The translations under genes and the position numbers were made by a program. From Acidimicrobiaceae bacterium (GTDB lineage Bacteria; Actinomycetota; Acidimicrobiia; Acidimicrobiales; RAAP-2): 64,000 nt of DNA. Under the pieces are notes generated by a model, which was not told the origin of the DNA, did no database searches, and saw nothing but the letters and a program-made list of their open reading frames with translations. The stretch spans positions 15,719 to 79,718 of the forward strand of contig PMLJ01000029.1 of assembly GCA_003158855.1 (NCBI GenBank), written 5' to 3'. Shown here piece after piece: positions 60,972 to 64,000 of the stretch (position 1 is the first letter of the stretch; every line of letters starts with the position of its first letter).

Positions 60972-61988
60972 TCAACCTCTGGCGGCGCGCACGAATTCGC
61001 CCAGGATTCTCCGCAACTCCACCGTCGTCTTGTCGGCACGGGTGTGGACTTCGGCGGTGATATCGAGTGGTAACTCCAGCACCTCGTAGCGTGACTGCAA
61101 CTGCAGATCCTCGTTCACGACAGCAATCTCGAAGTCAATGGCGTCACCCATCCGTTCCTCAGATCCGTCGAGGTCATCGCGCCAGAGGCTCGAGTAGATG
61201 CGCACATGCTCGTCGTTTACCGGCGTCAGGAAGAACCCAATGACGTTGGTTCCACCGGAGTCGAGGAACTCAATCGCGAGCTCGAGGTGAAAGGGTGCGG
61301 TGTAGCGGTACGTGAGGCGGCGCCGCTGCAGAAGCGGGCGAATCCCCTCTTCGACGCCGGGGTCCTCCCGATTGGCGAATTCGTGCTCGTAGGCAGCGGT
61401 GAAGGCATAACCTTCGCGCGCCACCGAATAGTTGGGCACTTCACGGGCTTCGCCCGCGCCAAAGGTTCCCGAGTGGATGAACGGAAAGTGCGCCATATCG
61501 AGGAAATTGTCCGCGAGTAGCCCGGCGCTCGCGCGAGTCTCGATGACCGGAAGATCACCCTTCTGGAAGGCCGGGTCGTACGCCGAATCGATTCTGGGAA
61601 CCGGCGTCAACGGAGTCTCGGGCGCGACGAACACCATGCCGTGCGACTCGGTGACGCCGTGCGGCCTCGTCAACTTCGCGCGCGCGGGCAGCGCGACGTC
61701 CTCGCCGAGTGCGGGTATTTCAACGCAGACGCCATCGGCATCGAAGACCCACCCGTGGTACACGCATCGAAGGTTCTCCCCCTCGCAGCTCCCGAGCGAA
61801 AGTGGTGCGAATCGATGGGGGCAACGATCCAGGAAGACGCGCGCCTCGCCCTCGGGCGAGCGGTAGGCGACGTAGCGCTCGTCAAGGAGCGCGAACGAAC
61901 GAGGCGTGTTCGAGAGTTCGCCGGAGCGACACAGGGAGTGCCACGCCTGGCGAAGTGCCGGGTCAAGGTTGCGGAGCCCGTTGGTCAT
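60972..61988 (-). CDS. Rieske non-heme iron oxygenase, alpha subunit type
   Basis: The protein (338 aa from ATG 61988; the ORF-track start at 62495 is not supported) has an N-terminal Rieske [2Fe-2S] domain with CPHRFAPLSLGSCEG...CVYHGW (CxH..CxxH). The C-terminal catalytic domain has the mononuclear iron ligands in DNFLDMAHFPFIHSG (H-x4-H). It resembles vanillate O-demethylase/KshA-like monooxygenases that act on aromatic or sterol-like rings. No ferredoxin or reductase partner is adjacent, so it must use one from elsewhere. Confidence 0.85.
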   Translation of the reverse strand: MTNGLRNLDPALRQAWHSLCRSGELSNTPRSFALLDERYVAYRSPEGEARVFLDRCPHRFAPLSLGSCEGENLRCVYHGWVFDADGVCVEIPALGEDVALPARAKLTRPHGVTESHGMVFVAPETPLTPVPRIDSAYDPAFQKGDLPVIETRASAGLLADNFLDMAHFPFIHSGTFGAGEAREVPNYSVAREGYAFTAAYEHEFANREDPGVEEGIRPLLQRRRLTYRYTAPFHLELAIEFLDSGGTNVIGFFLTPVNDEHVRIYSSLWRDDLDGSEERMGDAIDFEIAVVNEDLQLQSRYEVLELPLDITAEVHTRADKTTVELRRILGEFVRAARG

Positions 61989-62219
61989 AGCGACCAAGTT
62001 AGTTGAGGCCCTTCCCACTATCCGTGGCGAGGACTCTGAGCCTCGTGAGCAGGGGCCGGTGGGCAGCCAATGCCCTCTCCCCTCGGAGGTGGCCCGAAGG
62101 GAACGCGGCGCTTCGGTAGCTAAGAGTTTCGTAAACAAGGGGTCGAAATGACCTTCGGCCATTGCACGTCTTCGACCGCAACGCCTATAACTAGAGAAGA
62201 CGGAAGAGATGGAGCGTGT

Positions 62220-62501
62220 ATGGGACCATATCAATACGAGCACGGCGGAGGCAATGGCGGCGCGATTCTGATGCTCATCTTCCTGATACTGATCATCGGA
62301 GCAGTCATTTGGGTGGTGACGGCCCTCGTGCGCGAGCGCGATTATCGACTTCACGGTCACCTCGACAAGCGGGTCCCCGGCGGGCCCCCGGCTCCCACAG
62401 AATCGGACGCGATACGAATCCTGGATGAGCGGTTCGCGCGTGGCGAGGTCGATGCCGATGATTACCGTCAGCGAAGGGATCTTCTGCGCAACCATCCGTA
62501 G
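62220..62501 (+). CDS. Small SHOCT-domain membrane protein
   Basis: The 93-aa protein from ATG 62220 has one transmembrane helix (GGAILMLIFLILIIGAVIWVVTALV). A short cytoplasmic region ends in a SHOCT motif (AIRILDERFARGEVDADDYRQRRDLLRNH). SHOCT motifs are small helical oligomerisation or interaction tags. The function is unknown. It is a single gene between the divergent Rieske gene and the ATPase gene. Confidence 0.75.
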   Translation: MGPYQYEHGGGNGGAILMLIFLILIIGAVIWVVTALVRERDYRLHGHLDKRVPGGPPAPTESDAIRILDERFARGEVDADDYRQRRDLLRNHP

Positions 62502-62658
62502 CAGAGACGGCGAGGCTCATTCGGGCATTCGCTTATTGAGCGGACCCGCCGCACCAGTGACTCGCATCCGAGCACGTTGGCTGGTGGAGTCATTCCCAAG
62601 CCACCGTCTCAGTGCATTCCCAAGATAGGCCGCCAAAGGACGTCGCACCCGCGAACGG

Positions 62659-64000
62659 GTGCGCAAGACTGTGCTCGTGGTCAACGCGACGAACGAAGAT
62701 GACGAACTGACCCTCGCTCTCGCGGCTTCGCTGCCGGTCGATGATGTGACGGCGCGCCTCTCCAGTCGCAGCGACGGCTTGACCTCCAGTGAGGCGAGCG
62801 AGCGACTCGCCACGGTCGGTCCGAACCTGCTGACAATCCACAAGGTCCACGCACTCTCGGTGTTGTGGCGTCAGGTACGCAACCCGATACTGCTCTTGCT
62901 GCTGGGCGCGGCGCTGGTATCCGGGCTCACGGGCGGGGGCACGAATGCCATCATTATCGCCGTGATCGTCGCTCTCAGCGTCGGACTCGGCTTCTTCAAC
63001 GAGTACGCCGCCGAAGTCGCGATGGCGTCGCTTCGCTCGAAGATCAGCCAGAACGCCCAGGTTCGTCGCAACGGCGAGATCACTGAGATTCCCGTCGCCG
63101 ATTTGGTGCCGGGCGACGTCGTGTCACTGCGCATCGGCGCGATCGTGCCCGCGGACCTTCGCCTCATCGAGGTGACTGAACTCGAATGCGACGAAGGCGT
63201 GCTCACGGGTGAGTCACTGCCCGTCGAGAAGTCTGTCGGGGCGATGACCAGCGGCTCGCGCGAGCTGGCGAGTTGCGCCTACATGGGAACGATCGTCCAC
63301 CAGGGCTCAGCGGTGGGCGTTGTCGTCGAGACCGGCGCGCGCACGGCGTTCGGACAGATCGCCGCCGGACTCTCCGAGCGGCCGGGGCAGACCGCCTTCG
63401 AAGCCGGCCTTTCGAAGTTCTCGCGGTTCCTCTTCCTCGTGGCCGCCATCCTGACCGCATTCGTCTTCGCAATGAACATTGTCCTGTCGCGTCCCCTGAT
63501 CGAGGCGCTGCTCTTCTCGTTGGCCATCGCAGTAGGTATCGCCCCAGAGATGATGCCCGCCATCGTGACCATCAGCCTCGCGTCAGGCTCTAAGGCGCTC
63601 GCGGCAAAGAAGGTACTCGTAAAACGCCTGGTCGCGATAGAAGACCTCGGCAACATCGAGATCCTCTTCACGGACAAGACGGGAACGCTCACCGAGGGAT
63701 CGATCACCTTCGAGCACGCTCTGGACCAGGAAGGCTCGGAGGGTGACCGTCCATGGCTGCTCGGCCTTGTCTGCAACGAAGCCACGCTGAGCGAGAACGG
63801 CCCCACCGGCGGGAACTCGCTCGACCAGGCCCTCTGGGCGGCGCTCGACGGCGCGGCGGCGAACCCTCTCGCGAGCGCAGCCGCGGGGTTCAAGCGCAAG
63901 GCAATCCTGCCCTTCGACCACGAACGCCAACTCGTCTCCGTGCTCGTGGAGGACGGCTCCGGGACAACCCAGATCATCACCAAGGGTGCCCCGGAAGTCG
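62659..64000 (+). CDS. MgtA-like cation-transporting P-type ATPase (partial, runs off window)
   Basis: The frame is open from after a stop at 62626 to the window edge and is absent from the ORF track. The start is uncertain: GTG at 62659, 62671 or 62677. Visible are an N-terminal cation-ATPase segment (GLTSSEASERLATVGPNLL), VLTGESLPVEKSV (actuator), EALLFSLAIAVGIAPEMMPAIVT and IEILFTDKTGTLTEG with the phosphorylated Asp. The PEMMP segment is typical of P3B (MgtA/MgtB) magnesium importers, where most type II pumps have PEGLP. The C-terminal transport helices are outside the window, so ion specificity cannot be checked further. Confidence 0.85.
   Translation, partial: MRKTVLVVNATNEDDELTLALAASLPVDDVTARLSSRSDGLTSSEASERLATVGPNLLTIHKVHALSVLWRQVRNPILLLLLGAALVSGLTGGGTNAIIIAVIVALSVGLGFFNEYAAEVAMASLRSKISQNAQVRRNGEITEIPVADLVPGDVVSLRIGAIVPADLRLIEVTELECDEGVLTGESLPVEKSVGAMTSGSRELASCAYMGTIVHQGSAVGVVVETGARTAFGQIAAGLSERPGQTAFEAGLSKFSRFLFLVAAILTAFVFAMNIVLSRPLIEALLFSLAIAVGIAPEMMPAIVTISLASGSKALAAKKVLVKRLVAIEDLGNIEILFTDKTGTLTEGSITFEHALDQEGSEGDRPWLLGLVCNEATLSENGPTGGNSLDQALWAALDGAAANPLASAAAGFKRKAILPFDHERQLVSVLVEDGSGTTQIITKGAPEV

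Noticed and set aside
1-64000. CRISPR array, prophage structural genes, insertion sequence or integrase
   Set aside because: I saw no regularly spaced repeat-spacer array, no transposase or integrase motifs, and no phage morphogenesis genes in any frame provided.

Overview
The window looks like chromosomal DNA of a high-GC Gram-positive bacterium (Actinomycetota). I infer an Acidimicrobiia-like soil or aquatic lineage. The basis is gene content: many acyl-CoA ligases, an F420-type luciferase-like monooxygenase, MaoC/DUF35/thiolase modules, DUF3417-type glucan phosphorylases and a DUF3536 GH57 enzyme. Taxonomy is inference only. Base composition is uneven. A sampled line in the first 4 kb is about 47% GC, and a sampled line in the glycogen operon is about 65%.

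Region A (1-4010) is low-GC accessory DNA. It holds the N-terminal part of a PD-(D/E)XK nuclease-like gene, a small winged-helix regulator, and a divergent two-gene operon. The operon sits behind a perfect 11-1-11 palindrome and a LexA/SOS-type box. Its second gene fuses an HExxH metalloprotease-like module to a complete dCTP deaminase domain. This is the best candidate here for an undescribed system, probably defence or DNA-damage response.

Region B (4058-37951) is a 34-kb catabolic block between two copies of a 47-bp repeat (45/47 identical) that equals the 3' part of tRNA-Gly(CCC). Both copies have the same pair of GCCC arm repeats exactly 100 and 89 bp to their left. Copy 1 also has four phased ATGCCC repeats on its right. 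This fits two elements integrated in tandem at one tRNA gene, although no integrase lies in the window. The block encodes five acyl/aryl-CoA ligases, three thiolase-superfamily proteins, SDRs, an acyl-CoA dehydrogenase, an APH-like kinase, MaoC, DUF35, a CrtI-like flavoprotein, an LLM monooxygenase, a carotenoid-oxygenase-family enzyme, a SnoaL protein and a LivGFHMK-type ABC importer. Ten copies of an 18-bp motif (invariant TACA and GAG) sit in its intergenic regions, up to its right edge. Together these suggest a self-contained regulon for uptake, CoA activation and beta-oxidation-like breakdown of a hydrophobic, possibly isoprenoid or cyclic, acid. A tandem HxlR-type protein is the only evident regulator inside the block.

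Region C (37999-64000) appears to be ordinary chromosome. A short decayed stretch (remnants of a secreted protein and an MFS permease) is followed by an MscS channel and a GNAT-AAA+ fusion. Next comes a tight glycogen/alpha-glucan operon: GlgP, a MalQ-GlgB fusion, a GH57/DUF3536 protein and a second GlgP. Then follow a nucleotidyltransferase, a secreted protein, a phosphoesterase with an inserted domain, a PLP decarboxylase/lyase-like enzyme, a YcaQ-like winged-helix protein, a YbhB/PEBP protein, a Rieske oxygenase, a small SHOCT membrane protein and the 5' part of an MgtA-like P-type ATPase.
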